Of a stretch of DNA of 64,000 nt, positions 23,506-35,355 are shown one piece after another (position 1 is the stretch's first letter; each line of letters begins with the position of its first letter). This DNA comes from Timema cristinae (lineage: Eukaryota; Arthropoda; Insecta; Phasmatodea; Timematidae): the NCBI GenBank assembly GCA_039000515.1, contig JBCFYV010000908.1:124001-188000 (forward strand), in the 5' to 3' direction. Both the position numbers and the translations under genes were made by a program. Under the pieces are notes generated by a model. The model had not been told where the DNA came from. It did not search any database and saw only the letters and a list, made by a program, of their open reading frames with translations.

Positions 23506-26500
23506 ACAATTCTTACTTTGACATGTATTATAGTTGAAATGGAGGCTGGAAATGGAGGGATGACCACAACAACCCCACCGCCAGTTATGGGGCCACTCCA
23601 AACCAACGTAGCCGCACCATCCCAGCGCCAGGGAGACGGGGTTCGAGCCCCGGTGCCCACGTCTGGCGTTACATCTTCACCCCTGCCTCTACGCCAGGGA
23701 GAGGGGGTTCGAGACCCGGCAGCGAGGGAGATGAGGCCCATCGAGCCAACAATAGCAGGACCTTCATCAGTCAGCCAACAGGGAATTAGTGGCCCGGTGA
23801 ATCAGGTAGGTGGGGCATTGCAAAATGGCGTCCCTCTTCGTATCGTTCAAGAGAGGATTAAACAATTGAGGCGTTTCTTTTATACTGGTAAAGAAATTAC
23901 CGTACATCTTGGCGCACCAGCAAGCGATCGTGACGCAATAAGCTGGCCTGAAGAACAAATTACTAATTTGCTCCATCGGTTGCAGGACCATGGCGTTAGT
24001 GCCGATGACCACGTAGGCTTACTTTTGAGTAGCACTGACTCAACGTTAAGCCCTGTGTATGTCTCATTTAGACGAGCAGACCAGCTAGACGCTAGAGCAG
24101 TGCTTGATAACGTAAGTCGCGTGCTGCAGAGTAATAGTTTGTTTTTGAGTACTGCACCCTGTACGTTAAACTCTCCCACTTTAAGGAGCCTCGCGGGAGG
24201 GGTAATCATAAATGTGATAAACTCTCTCCCGCTAGCACATATAGCCGCAAAAACAAAGGGATCATTACGATTCAAAATGGAGACAGTATTTGCCTTGCCC
24301 GTGCTTGTTGTCGCCAAAGCTATATGTGACAATAAAAGAGAGCCAGGATGTATGGACGTGAACACCTTTAACAAATCAAAGGGGTCGTAATATTCAAAAA
24401 CTCAAAGCAGAAGAACTATGCCGATGATGCCCGTGTGAATCTTTTGAAAGGTGGTGGGCTCACTGAGCTGAAACAATTTCAAGCATACCTTCCGAATACA
24501 AAATCACCGTGTTCAGGGAACGTCGGGGAGACAGGTCCTGTATGAGGGGCCTACTCCCTCCGAACATTCCTTTATGGGGCACCTTGATTTGTATTTTCAC
24601 GACGATAATCAAAACCATTTTGATGTCATAACATCCTTGAAAGCCGCATTTAAGTGTGGGTACTTTTGCCGTGAGTGCCGTGTGTCGTTCAACACAAAGA
24701 ACGAGCACAAATGTGCATCCGTGTGCAAAAAGTGCTACGCTAAAGTCGGTTTGTAGCGGAGGCCGATCTGTGGTCTGTAAAGACTGCGGGCGTTGGTTCA
24801 CAAATCAGACGTGTTTTGATAACCATAAACGTCCCGGTTTTTTCAGAGGTCACAGGTCGGTTGTGATGTAAAAAAGGTTTGCGAGGTATGCGGGCAATTT
24901 TTCAGTTTGAAAAATCAAATTATTCACATAGGTGTTATGAGACTTTTTGTAGAGTATGCGAGACCCATCGCCCTTTTGGTCATTTCTGCTATATGAAGCA
25001 GGCCCCTCAAGCCGTCACTGGAAAAGAGAATTTATGTTTGTGATTCTATATTTTGATGCAGACAAGAAACGCTTCTTCAAGGTGCGGCAGGCACGTACTT
25101 GCACGAACCTAACCTATGTGTCGTGCAAACGTGTGTAAGGCTTGTGTTCATATAATGCAAATGACAATCATTGCACCGACTGTGGGGGCGATAGACTCGC
25201 ATATTCAAGGGTGATACCACATGGCCCAATTTTTTAAATTTATAGAACAAATTAAAGCTTCAAAATTTAAGGATATCACCCTCTCGGTCATAACGATAAA
25301 TCCTATGATGGTAATTTTATTTTAAGAGACATGAGGAGGTAAAAAAATGATCCAGAACTTATAATGAAAGTGGGAAAATCATGTCCATGCGTTACGACCG
25401 CTCCACTTTATTGACTCACTTAACTTTCTCCCGATGTCGCAGTCCAAAATTGCCCAAAACTTTCGGCTTGGACGAGTCCTTGGCCAAGGGACATTTCCCC
25501 CATTTTTTCAATAAAAAAGAAAACGCGGGGTATAGGGTCCTTGCCGCCAAAGGAGGACTACGGCATCGGCGAGATGTCAGTTGAGGGAAAGGAGCACTTT
25601 GAGAAGTGGTATGACGCTTGGTCAAAAAAATTATGTCTTTGATTTTAAACGCGAGTTGGAACTGTATTGTGTGAAAGAATGAGAGATCCTACGGAAGGCC
25701 TGCCTGAAGTTTAGAGACATGCTCATGGAGAAAGCAAAGGTGGATCCTTTCAGAGAGGCGTGTACGATAGCTGGAGCGGCCATGTTGGTTTACAGCCGAA
25801 GTCATCTTAAGGAGAATACTATCGGTATTATCCCTAACGGTGGCTAACGGTGCGCAGACCAACAGTCGCACGTCGCTGTACAATGGCTCTGCTGGGAGGC
25901 CCATCAACGCGGTGTCTCTAATCTTCATGCGGGTAACGGCCGTGAGGAATATGTGTTAGGGCGACGTGTAGACGGTGTTGTTAAAGCTGGAGATACCACC
26001 ACCGTCTTCCTGTTTTGGGGCTGTTATTGGCACGGGTGCCCTCTCTGTTACCCTGACAGGACCACCCCCGTCAAAAATAGTCCCTACGAGACCATGGAGA
26101 CGCGTTATGAAGCAACCATGGCTTGTTTGGAAAAGTTCAAGAATGCCGGCTACACGGTCGTAGAGATGTGGGAGTGCATGTTTAATGCGATGAAACGCAC
26201 AGACAAGGACTTGCAGCAATTTGTACTCCGGCACGAGGTGTATACCAAGGAAACTCTCAGTCCCAGGGATGCATTCTTTGGCGGGCGTACAAATTGTATC
26301 AAGCTCGTCCACGAAACAGACCTTTCTTGTGGGAGAAGATCAAGTACTTGATGTGTGTTCATTGTATCCATACGTTTGCAAGTACAAAAAATACCCAGTC
26401 GGCAACCCCAAAATTCACTTGGAACCAAATTGTCCGTCTATAGATCAAGTAGAAGGCATAGCCAAAGTTACAGTGACGCCTCCGCGAGATTTATTCCTGC

Positions 26501-27657
26501 CCGTATTGCCTACACGGATGCACGACAAGCTAATGTTCATCTTGTGTAGGAAATGCGGGAGGTGAAAAATCAAGGCGCGTGTCAGCACAACGACAAAAAA
26601 GATCACTAGTTGACAGGCGTCTGGGTTATTGACGAGATCCGAAAAGCCGTTGAGAAAGGCTACACCGTTGAAGCAGTGCACGAAGTGTGGGAGTACAATG
26701 TATCTGTTTATGACCGTCAGACACGTTCTGGCGGCCTGTTTCACGGGTACATTGATACTTTTTTGAAAATTAAACAAGAAGCCAGCGGATGGCCAGAGTG
26801 GTGTACCTCACAAGAGGAAAAGTTAGCTTACATTCAAAATTATGAGGAAAGGTAAGGGTAAAACTCGATTTCGGCTGTGTTTGTAAAAACCCTGGTCTCC
26901 GCACTCTGGCTAAGATTTTTTTAAATTCACTATAGGGAAAGTTTGGGCAAAGACCCGATTTACCACACGTAGCCTTGTCAACGGTGTCAGGGCGTCCACA
27001 AGTACCTGACGGATCCGTACATCACCATGGACAGCGTCATTGATGTAAATGATGAGGTTATGTTCCTCAATTACAAGGATGCGCGTGACGCGTTGCGCCC
27101 TAACCCTAACACGAGTGTGACGGTGGTGTGCTACACGACTGCTATGCTAGGTTGCACTTATACAGCATCCTTGAACAATTGGGGGACCGCGTTTTGTATC
27201 ATGATACAGATAGCGTTCTATTCACCGAACACCCCGGCGATTGGAGTCCACCGACCGGAGACTTTTTAGGTGACCTCACTGATGAACTTCAGGATTACGG
27301 TCCGGGAAGCTACATTATCGCCTTTGTATCTGGCGGTCCCAAAAATTACGCTTACCGAGTTTGCGTTGGCGGCGATCCTGCCAAAACAAAAACGGTTTGC
27401 AAGGTTCGGGATCACCATAAACTATGGCAACCGAACGATGTTAATTTTGAAGTTTTGAAAGCGATGGTCACCGAACAGGCTTGGAAAGATACATACAGAT
27501 AACGCACAAAATTTTAAGAAAAGGTCTTGCAACTGTATGTACCGTTTCGCAGACTAAAGTCTACTGGCCCGTGTACACCAAACGCCGGATAACAGATGAT
27601 TTTAATACGTTGCCGTTTGGGTATCAGAGTCCTTGTAAACGCGCTCGCCACGAATAA
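23497..27657 (+). pseudogene. Protein-primed family B DNA polymerase of a Polinton/adintovirus-like element, broken
   Basis: This gene would have replicated the element's DNA using a protein primer. The first frame (from 23497, or more likely the ATG at 23539) is open to 24390 and has an internal repeat, RQGDGVR/RQGEGVR. Later parts lie in changing frames: a cysteine-rich region at 24640-24800 (CGYFCREC, CKKC, CKDCGRWF), an exonuclease-like region at about 25020-25800, GCYWHGCPLC near 26020, motif A DVCSLYPY near 26353, motif B NSL-stop-GKFG near 26920, motif C YHDTDS near 27197, and the C-terminal end with its stop at 27655. I count at least eight frame changes, and a TAG at 26933-26935 falls inside motif B. 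Overall length, about 1,380 codons, suits the family. AATAAA overlaps the stop codon and could signal polyadenylation. The gene is dead. Confidence 0.92.
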
Positions 27658-28295
27658 AAGGTGCTTATTTAGACGGGCTGAATAATCATCTTTTTTTTCT
27701 TTCACTCTAGACAGTTCCACTGACATACCATTTTTCAAAGATTTGAGATTTTTTTTCATATTTCTTCTGCATGAAAACAAGCATATTTTTTTATATTTTT
27801 TTATGCACCCGGGATACATTTTATATTTTTTTATTTTCCAGTACAGTCCTCCGCCTACCTGATTTTTTTCTAGTCAATAATTTATTTGTATATATCTTAA
27901 TTATATAAATTGTTTGTATATATTTTTTTATTTTAAATCTATTAAATTGTTTGTATATATATTTATTTTCTTCTAGTCAAGTTATAATAAACTGATTGTA
28001 TAATTTTTTTATTTTAAATCTATTCAAATATATAAATAAACTGTATATATAATTTATTTTATTTAGTACCGAGGCCACTATTCCCCACCTATTGTAAATA
28101 TTCACAGTATACTTTTCACTGTTGTAAATAAATATTGTAAACAAAACCAGTTATGTTTATACTAATAATTATATATTTAAAATATTCACAGTATACTTTA
28201 AACTGTGTATATACTTTTTTCATGACCAAATTAATATTGTAAAAATTGTTATATTTGTGTTTTAACGTCTTACCCCCCGCACCTCTCTCCTATCG
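27658..28295. other. AT-rich intergenic spacer
   Basis: It has T and A runs and two copies of ATTCACAGTATACTTT (28095 and 28184). It separates the polymerase from the ATPase promoter. Confidence 0.6.
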
Positions 28296-28332
28296 TATAA
28301 ATACAAGATATATAACTTATAAGCTCAGTCTC
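28296..28332 (+). promoter_or_regulatory. TATA box plus TCAGT initiator of the ATPase gene
   Basis: TATAAATAC starts at 28296 and TCAGTCTC starts at 28325, exactly 29 bp later. The ATPase ATG follows at 28340, giving a very short leader. Confidence 0.8.
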
Positions 28333-28339
28333 AAACATT

Positions 28340-28936
28340 ATGGACAAGTTGAAACATCCATTTTCGGCCATCATAAGCGGCCCTTCCGGCTGTGGAAAGT
28401 CACATTTTGTAGCAGACTTTATCCGTCACTTGGACACAATGTGTGACGTTAAATTTGATAAAATCAAATGGTATTATGCTTTATAGCAACCGGGATTCGA
28501 ACAAGACGGGACAAGTCCCCACGTCATATTCTGTAAGGGTTTGCCGGAAATGGATGACGTCTGTAATGACTCTCCACAGCTGATTATCCTGGACGACTTG
28601 ATGCGTGAAGCCAACGAAGTGGTCGTCGATCTTTTCACCAAAGCATGCCACCATCAAAATATTAGCGTCATGTACCTTACACAAAATATATTCCATCAAG
28701 GCAAGGGCCAAAGAGACATTTCCTTAAACGCACATTATATCGTGCTTTTTAAAAATCCCAGGGATAAAGCTCAGATTCAACACTTTGCACGACAAGTCTG
28801 TCCTGAAAATCCCCGTGTTTAACGAGAGGCTTACACCGATGCTACAAGTACGCCTCACGGCTATATATTGCTAGATTTCAAACAAGGTACACCAGAATGG
28901 TTCAGATATAGAACCCGCACAAATGTCGGCTGCTGA
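28340..28936 (+). pseudogene. A32/FtsK-type genome-packaging ATPase, two lesions
   Basis: The ATG at 28340 begins a P-loop ATPase whose family pumps viral DNA into capsids. Walker A is GPSGCGKS at residues 14-21 and Walker B LIILDDLM at about residues 80-87; the sensor-like region VMYLTQN follows. An in-frame TAG lies at 28484-28486, early in the protein. A frameshift near 28815-28820 separates the main frame, which stops at 28822, from the expected C-terminal part (AYTDATSTPHGYILLDF onward) ending with TGA at 28934-28936. Total length, about 198 codons, is typical for the family. It has its own TATA/initiator. The stop and the frameshift make it very probably inactive unless they are sequence errors. 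Confidence 0.9.
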
Positions 28937-28957
28937 ATGTATCTACCGCGCAAAAGC

Positions 28958-28996
28958 TATAAAAACACATACACTTCCCGCTTACAGATCATTTCA
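28958..28996 (+). promoter_or_regulatory. TATA box plus TCATTTC initiator
   Basis: TATAAAAAC starts at 28958 and TCATTTC at 28989. The next ATG is at 29002. The initiator matches the one at 20501. Confidence 0.72.
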
Positions 28997-29001
28997 TAAC
29001 C

Positions 29002-29330
29002 ATGAGTCCCAAAGTGCTGAAGCAGCCCCTCTGCTACGTGCGATGTATCGCATGAACCAGCAACGAGTCGCCTTGTAGAAAACGACCGACAAGAAACTGG
29101 TTGACTCTGTTTGCGAGTGTTCTTATAACACTTTAAAAGGGCGGGTACCGCTGAAAAATGCGCAGAAGACAATGTTACGTGCTCACAAGCAGGTGTTGCG
29201 CAAGCTGGTCAAACGAGGAGAGTGCTGGAAGAAGAAGAGACGACTACTCGTTCAGAAAGGAGGAGCGTTCTTGCCCTTACTTTTAGCCCCTCTAATCAGC
29301 GGGGTCCTCGGTTCCTTATTCAACAAGTAA
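29002..29330 (+). pseudogene. Small basic core protein with hydrophobic tail (pX-like), broken
   Basis: From the ATG at 29002 the sequence resembles a conserved small protein of Polinton/adintovirus genomes. It has a basic, Cys-containing body (VCECSYNTLKGRVPLKNAQK, about 29109-29168), a KKKRRL run, and a hydrophobic glycine-containing tail (GGAFLPLLLAPLISGVLG) ending at TAA 29328-29330. Tails like this are found in adenovirus pX- or pVI-like core peptides and may act on membranes or DNA. The first frame stops at 29053; the rest lies in another frame, which carries a TAG at 29076-29078. At about 108 codons its length is as expected. It is inactive as read. Confidence 0.75.
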
Positions 29331-29333
29331 ATA

Positions 29334-29977
29334 ATGGAACACACGAAAAAGATGATATTGGTGTCCCCGGAAACATTACACCGTTACGAGCAACACCACC
29401 AACAAACGGCTTCGGCAACAAATCTAGTGGTCTCCGAGTTGGACAAGGAAATGGAAAAAATACTCGCTTCAAAACTTGACGACAAGTCTAAATGGACTTT
29501 ATACCAACAAGTGCTACAGCGCTATCTACACTTTAGTCAACACCCTCCACCATCTGAAACCACCACCACCCCTGAAGTGTCAGTACTACCCATCCCAACT
29601 GTACTTAATACTGTACCAGCACAGGCACGTAAAAAAGCTGAACTTTTACTAGAACATATTAAGTCCCGAGGCGGCATCTCTTGGACTCAAACGGAGAAGT
29701 GAGTATTCAAGATACGCCTCTTCGTGGATCCAATATTGTGGATTTAGTCAACGATCTGGTCAGAGCAAGAAGACACAGCGAACCGTCAGGGTGGCGAGAG
29801 TTTCTCACGGCGCTGCAAAATATAAACGTTCCGAAAGAATTTATTGTGAACCCGAAACGTTTGGCGCCCATTAGAGATCCGATGCCCATACCACAACCAT
29901 TTACACCGTCGCAACGCCCAAAGAAGAAGAAACTGAAGAGGGTGGATGAAAACCGGTGGCTGCCGTTCAGAGCTTAA
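29334..29977 (+). pseudogene. Conserved Polinton/adintovirus ORF of unknown role, one frameshift
   Basis: The ATG at 29334, three bases after the previous stop, opens a basic and charged protein: KKMILVSP at the start, then LDKEMEKILASKLDDKSKW and YQQVLQRYLHF. The frame stops at 29702. Another frame overlapping from about 29690 carries the conserved continuation GSNIVDLVNDLVRARR and GWREFLTALQNINVPKEFI, and ends at TAA 29975-29977 after a KKKKLKR basic cluster. A single 1-nt indel near 29690-29700 explains the break. I recognise the family as a companion of the integrase in these elements; its function is not known to me. The basic tail suggests a nuclear or nucleic-acid-binding role, which is inference. 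Confidence 0.75.
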
Positions 29978-31030
29978 TGAAAAGTCTATCCGACATCTAC
30001 TACGACCCTTCTCATCCTGCAGGGTTTGCAGGGGCGGCGTCGCTCATAAAGGCGTCAAAAAAAGATCCCAAAAAAGTACGAGAATGGCTTCGTGCGCAGG
30101 ACGCTTATACCCTACACAAACCTGTGCTAAAAAAATTTCCACGCAACAAGTACGTGGTGTCAAACATTGACGATCTTTGGCAAGCCTATCTCAACGATAT
30201 GAGAAGTCTCAGAAAATACAACGACGGTGCAGTGTACTTGCTCACCGTCATCGACGTGTTTAGTAAGATGGCCTGGGCGAGGACGCTTCCATCCAAGACG
30301 GGGAGCGTCGTGAGAGACGCCTTTCGGGACATTTTCAAGCAAAGCGGCCGTAAACCTCTAAGTATACAGACGGACAAGGGGACAGAGTTCACGGCACGTC
30401 TAGTCCGGAAATTTCTCAAGCAAGAAGGCGTGCATTACTACACCACTCATAATCCTGACGTGGAGGTGCGCATCGTGGAACTGTTCAATAGAACTCTGAA
30501 AGGACGCATGTGGCGCTACTTTACCAAAAATAACACGTATCGGTATGTGGACGTCCTCCTAAGCTCTATTCGACGCTTACTACGGCTCCAAGCATTCCAG
30601 TATCAAGATGGCGCCCGCCGACGTTTCAGAAACTAACGTGCTTCAAGTCAGAGATAATCTGTACGGCAAAAGGAGTCCAAACTCGATGCCTAAAATAAAA
30701 GTCGGTGACACGGTGCGTATTAGCAAATCCAAAATGCTGTTTGATAAGGGCTACGAAAGCAATTGGGGCGAAGAGATTTTCAAAGTCAGCAGTGTCGTGT
30801 TGAGACAACCTGTCTTCTACAGACTCACCGATCTTGACGGCGAAGAAGTGGAGGGGACGTTTTACGAACCTAAGTTGCAACGCGTACGTCTCCCTGAAAC
30901 TTTTAAAGTTGATAAAATAATACGTGTCAAGGGTAAAGGCGCCAGAAAGAAAGTGTACGTGCAGTGGAAAGGTTACCCTGCCAAGTTTAATTCCTGAATT
31001 CCCGCCAGTTACGTCAGCGCACTACCATGA
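29977..31030 (+). pseudogene. Retroviral-type integrase with chromodomain-like C-terminus, broken
   Basis: The ATG at 29977 overlaps the previous TAA by one base. The rve core is clear: IDDLWQAYLNDM, YLLTVIDVFSKMAW, QTDKGTEF and VELFNRTLKGRMWRY, and the tail contains WKGYP. The family inserts the element into chromosomes. Three lesions are seen. The position after WQA that normally holds the first catalytic Asp is Tyr (about residue 71). A frameshift lies between about 30550 and 30605, after which the sequence continues in the frame starting at 30608. A TGA at 30995-30997 replaces an expected Trp in the chromodomain-like tail, after which the frame runs on to TGA 31028-31030. The Asp-to-Glu spacing is one residue longer than I would expect. 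The last stop overlaps the penton ATG. It is inactive. Confidence 0.92.
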
Positions 31031-31794
31031 AGGACCAATTTTACATCACTTTGCCGAGCGACAGCTCTATGGGATATTTCCCGAAAAATACCCTCACGAA
31101 TTTCACCACGCAACTTCCTTACCGTCTTACACTCGAGGGGCGGTGGGAAGTCGCTCTGGCTGAATTTCAATATCCTTGTTCTTTCACCACCGTACCCGAG
31201 GGTCAAAATATTGTATGGTACAACTGGATGGACGCTAACGGCGTGGAACAAATATTCAAGGATCATATCCCTGCTGGAAACTACAGCTCTATCCACGAAT
31301 TGATCAAGGCTCTAAACGAAGTAGAGGCATTTAAAGGGGATTCTGGAGTTGTATTCAAGTACACAAACCCCAACAAAAAAGTTGAAGTTATCTCTTCTTC
31401 ACAAAATATACAGCTTTTGACTCTATCAATTCAACTAAGTCTACAGCTCGGTTTCGATCCTAAGACTAATCTGATAAAAGTACCAAAGTCTCCGTATGCC
31501 GCCAACATTCTACTAGGCCTGCCCTCACAAATGTACATCTACACGGATATCGTCGAGCCTCAGCCCGTGGGTGACATTGTGGCACCGCTGTTACGTATCG
31601 TCGGCATCAACAACGTAAACTATCTCTACAGCATACATAAGACAATTAGCTACGACCCGTTACACTACATGCCGGTGCTTAGAAGGGAAATTGAAAGCTT
31701 AGAAATCAATATAAGAACCGACACGGGTGAACCTGTACCATTCGAGTTTGGAAAAGTGTGCGTGAAACTTCATTTTCGACGCTGCTCAAAATGA
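31027..31794 (+). CDS. Penton-like minor capsid protein, intact
   Basis: 255 codons, no interruption. It begins MKDQFYITLPSDSSM, followed by FTTQLPYRLTLEGRWEVALAEF, a signature start of a conserved protein of Polinton/adintovirus genomes that has been assigned to the penton or minor capsid role. In that role it would fill the vertices of the icosahedral capsid made by the hexon-like protein. The start codon is set by the ATGA overlap with the integrase stop (31027-31030), and the stop by another ATGA overlap with the next frame (31791-31794). Such tight overlaps suggest translation from a shared transcript. It is one of the few undamaged genes of the element. Confidence 0.85.
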   Translation: MKDQFYITLPSDSSMGYFPKNTLTNFTTQLPYRLTLEGRWEVALAEFQYPCSFTTVPEGQNIVWYNWMDANGVEQIFKDHIPAGNYSSIHELIKALNEVEAFKGDSGVVFKYTNPNKKVEVISSSQNIQLLTLSIQLSLQLGFDPKTNLIKVPKSPYAANILLGLPSQMYIYTDIVEPQPVGDIVAPLLRIVGINNVNYLYSIHKTISYDPLHYMPVLRREIESLEINIRTDTGEPVPFEFGKVCVKLHFRRCSK

Positions 31795-32774
31795 ACTGTT
31801 CCTACCAAAGATAGTACATCAAGCAGGCTGGAACAGGAATATCTTCGATCTACCACGGTGTTCCCTATCAAAGAAGGCATGGGATAGGAAGTTTTTTCAG
31901 TGGTCTTTTCAAAAGCGTCGTACCGTTGCTGAGAAGCGGTGCTAAGGTCATCGGAAAACAGGCGCTTCATACGGGTATCGACGTGCTCTCCGACGTTGCC
32001 AACCAACGGCGTCCTTTCAAAGAGGCCCTACGGCAACTTGTCGGCGAGGCTGGAACAAACCTGAAACTCAAGGCTGAACAGAAGATCAACACGCTGATGA
32101 CCGGCTCTCTATTCACGCAGGTGGACGTGTTTTTAAACCAAAAACTAGTATCACCACCCAGCAACACGTATGCCTATACAGCGTACATTGAGACGCTGCT
32201 CAATTACAACAGCGAAGCCAAAAGAACGCATTTGACTTGCGGTCTGTGGTTAGCAGACACCCCCGGAACCTTTGAGGAGGCTAACGCCAACAACAAGGGA
32301 TTTGAGGCCCGTCGCAGTCTCACCACAAAAAGTAAGACGGTGGATCTTTTGGGGTATCTACACGGTGACGTGTTTAACCAAAAGAAATGCCTTTTGAACG
32401 GCGCCGAACTCAGAGTCAGGTTGGTCCGTTCCAGAGACGTGTTTAGTCTTATGGTGGTCCCTGAACTCCCTCACTTTAAGGTTCACATCGTTGAAGCTGG
32501 CCTTCTAGTGAGGCGTGTCAAAGTAGCACCTTCTATACTGTTGGCACACGCCAAAGCATTAAATGTCAGTCCCGCAAAGTATCCCATCACCCGTGTGGAA
32601 GTAAAAACAATCACTATTCTTACGGGCGTGCAAGGGAAATCGCTGGACAACGTATTCACCGGCCAATTACCCAAACGGTGCATCGTGGGATTTGTGTCAA
32701 AAGCAGCGTTCAACGGAGACGCCACCAAGAACCCGTTCAACTTTCAAACCCACGGCATGAACCATTTATCGCTG
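31791..32774 (+). pseudogene. Capsid-associated small protein fused to hexon-like major capsid protein (5' part)
   Basis: The ATG at 31791 starts a small glycine-rich, basic protein (HGIGSFFSGLFKSVVPLL, then KVIGKQALHTG) typical of the gene just before the hexon in these elements. A TAG at 31812-31814 interrupts it; the same frame is then open. At about 32095-32110 the frame passes directly into hexon sequence (LFTQVDVFLNQ, SNTYAYTAYIETLL, LVRSRDVFSLM) without the hexon's own start. I infer that a deletion removed the end of the small gene, the gap and roughly the first 100 hexon codons, joining the two in frame. The hexon part would be the main shell protein (double jelly-roll). The frame is cut at 32774 by a transposon and resumes at 41306. 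The product cannot be a normal hexon. Confidence 0.85.
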
Positions 32775-32784
32775 GGGTACCCGT

Positions 32785-32935
32785 CATTTGGCCTAAAATG
32801 CATTTGGCCTAAAGTGTAAGCTAAACGCATTCAGGCCAAATGCCTTTTAGGCCAAATGCCTTTAGGCCAAATGACTTTAGGCCAAACGCCTTTTAGGCCA
32901 AATGCCTTTTAGCCCAAACGACTTTTTGTAAAGTT
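32785..32935. repeat. Left subterminal GGCC-repeat array of the transposon
   Basis: Two units read TTTGGCCTAAA, then about six units read TTAGGCCAAATGCCTTT or a close variant. The change of direction within the array lets the end fold into a hairpin. Confidence 0.93.
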
Positions 32936-33174
32936 AATTTTTAGACCATTTATTAAAATATGTTTTGCTGTCTCCGGAAACATTCGTTAAGAATTGTAGT
33001 GATGCTAATAGATGGCGAGGTGTGTAGTGTTTAGTTAAATAGTATATACTACCGTTTCAAAATATATAAGTCTTTTCTCAATTTACTACTTCCCAAGGTA
33101 TAGCAGCACGTCCATTAACCTGTAGTACCACTTTTGTATGTTGAACTTTTTACATTGCCAAGGTTTTGTTCTAA

Positions 33175-33255
33175 TTTTTGACAAGCCATCTTGTTAATGT
33201 GGGGAGTGCCAGGCCACCACCGTGGTTCGGATTCCACGTTAAACTTTAGGTCTTG
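33175..33255 (+). repeat. SINE-A fragment within the transposon
   Basis: It has CCACCGTGGTTCGGATTCCACGTTAAACT followed by a shortened tail; both ends of the SINE are missing. Confidence 0.8.
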
Positions 33256-34960
33256 AATATATTTTTTTTAAGTGCCAAAGTATATTTTATCAGTCTTTCT
33301 AAGTATATTTGTTTATTAATTTTGCTAAATGAATTAATCAATCATTCATTTTTTTATAATCATATTAACTTACTCGAGTTTGCCCACGGCTTCGCTCACA
33401 TTTAAGTTGGGTAAATTATCTTATTTTTAGCAAATCAGCTAAACCAGGTTTTCTCAAACTCTATACTCTTGAGCCTTATATGAACATAAAATTAATTGTT
33501 AAGACTCTTATTCTAAGAATAAAATAACTTTTTTACGTTAAAATACAAAAATGAGACATTTATTATTTAATTGATTTAATTATTTTCTGATAAGAGCTTT
33601 GTAGAAGTTTATAAAAATAGTAAGGTTTTGTAAGATATTAATTAATTTTATTGCTTCATTGGCCAAACAGAATATTAATTTTTTAGTCAATCATAATTTA
33701 GGCAAGTCGAAAGAAGTGAGAAATTGGTTCACACCTCATCTGAAATCCCTTCGCGCCTCGCAGTTTGAGAAACCCTGATCTAAACTACCAAAAATACAAT
33801 TTCAGACACGTATGAGGCGAAAACTTTGTATGTTGATGAAGCCACAAATTAACTACTACCTATAAGAAGTAAAATATATTTTATAAATATATATATATAA
33901 TCTATTTTATATATATATATATATATGCAGTCTTTGCATCAATATTTGCTCGATTACGCAGAGACATTGTTGAAATGAACACCAAAAGAAATAGTTTCAA
34001 TTTACTAACTAAACATGAATTAATTTGAAAGAATCACTCTAGTACTAAGCACCTCAGCTTAACAAATAAATTGTTCTGTTAGTAATTGTTTCTATTGGTT
34101 TTTGAAAATTTTCCCTTCTCCTCCCCAATCATAATTTCTCTAATCCCCATTTAAACACATAGTTTTAAGAATACTTTCTTTATCTATAGTTGTTCTTCTA
34201 CATTCCAGCCAAATTTCGATTTTAAACTATAGATAAAAGGTTTTTTTTATAACTCCCCCCGCCCCTCCCTTGATTTCATGGAGTTACATTTTAAAATGCT
34301 CAGACTTATTAGATATTTGGAGTGGTGCATTTACGGGCATGCAAACATTCAATTTTTAACGACACTGCACTGAGATTTAGTAGTTTCTATTAATTTTGTA
34401 GATTTTGGATTCCTTATTCCCCAACCCACTTTGAGAATTTTAGAGTCTAACGTTATTTTGGCTATCTGGGATTTGATTTATCTTTATTTATCTGTCAAAA
34501 TTTTATTTCTTTCCTAATATCAAAAAGTTTTTTTCTCTATTATACTCCATCACCACTATTTCTCAGAATGAAATTTTATATAATAATAATAATAATAATT
34601 ATTATTATTATGTAAATGTCTATTTGTATTGTTTCCCGTACCTAATTAATACATTTAAATTCTTTACAATACAGAGAAGTAATTAAATATATTAGTTTTT
34701 GAAAATGTTGACCTCCAAGCTCCCCTTCCTTCTGCAATTACTCAACTCACTGAGAAATTTCAAATTTTAAGGTTTATTTGGTCATCTTGATGGGTCCTTC
34801 CTTATACTAAGGCTACTAGAGTTGTAGGGAAGGCTCGTTCACTTTACCGGCCAGCATTCAGCTCTACCCTAACACGCAGCGCTGCTGTAACGTCTGATCG
34901 TAACCAAGCCAAGCTTGCTTCTGTTCGGATCATGTGACTGTGTAGTGCAGCACTTTTTTT
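33256..34960. other. AT-rich interior of the transposon
   Basis: No frame with a domain. There are (TA)n at 33885-33925 and a (TAA)n/(ATT)n inverted pair at 34580-34611. The corresponding inverted stretch of copy 2 lies in the corrupted region. Confidence 0.6.
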
Positions 34961-34971
34961 AAATTATTATT

Positions 34972-35215
34972 CAGCACCACGTCTTACTACCCGTTCGGGT
35001 TGTACGCCTAAGTACTAATTACGCTAATGGACAAGGAATTGAGAAGGTTGAATTAGTGGAAGTGAACCCGCATTTGCGTGGAGGGAGAGTGGAAAACCAT
35101 TGAGGAAAAACCACCCCCAGTTCACCCGACCGAGATTCAAACCTCGATCTCCCCATCCTCAGCAGTTAAGCTCAACACGACTAGCGCGTTAGCTATCTAC
35201 GCCACCGAGGTGGGT
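34972..35215 (-). repeat. tRNA-derived SINE (family B), well preserved
   Basis: It reads from CACCACGTCTTACTACCCG at the left, through CATTTGCGTGGAGGGAGAGTG, to a B-box complement (CGAGATTCAAACCTCG) and an A-box-like TAGCTATCTACGCCACCGAGG at the right. It shares its 3' end with family A. Confidence 0.85.
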
Positions 35216-35355
35216 GCGCTCGTTACTAACTTCTTATTTATGTCAAGTATGCTTCCAAAGTCAATGTGAATAGTAAATGTTTGTATGTTTATTGTAAGCT
35301 TTCTTATTATTTATGCGTGAAGGGTTACGAAAATTATCATACCGATACTAAGAAA

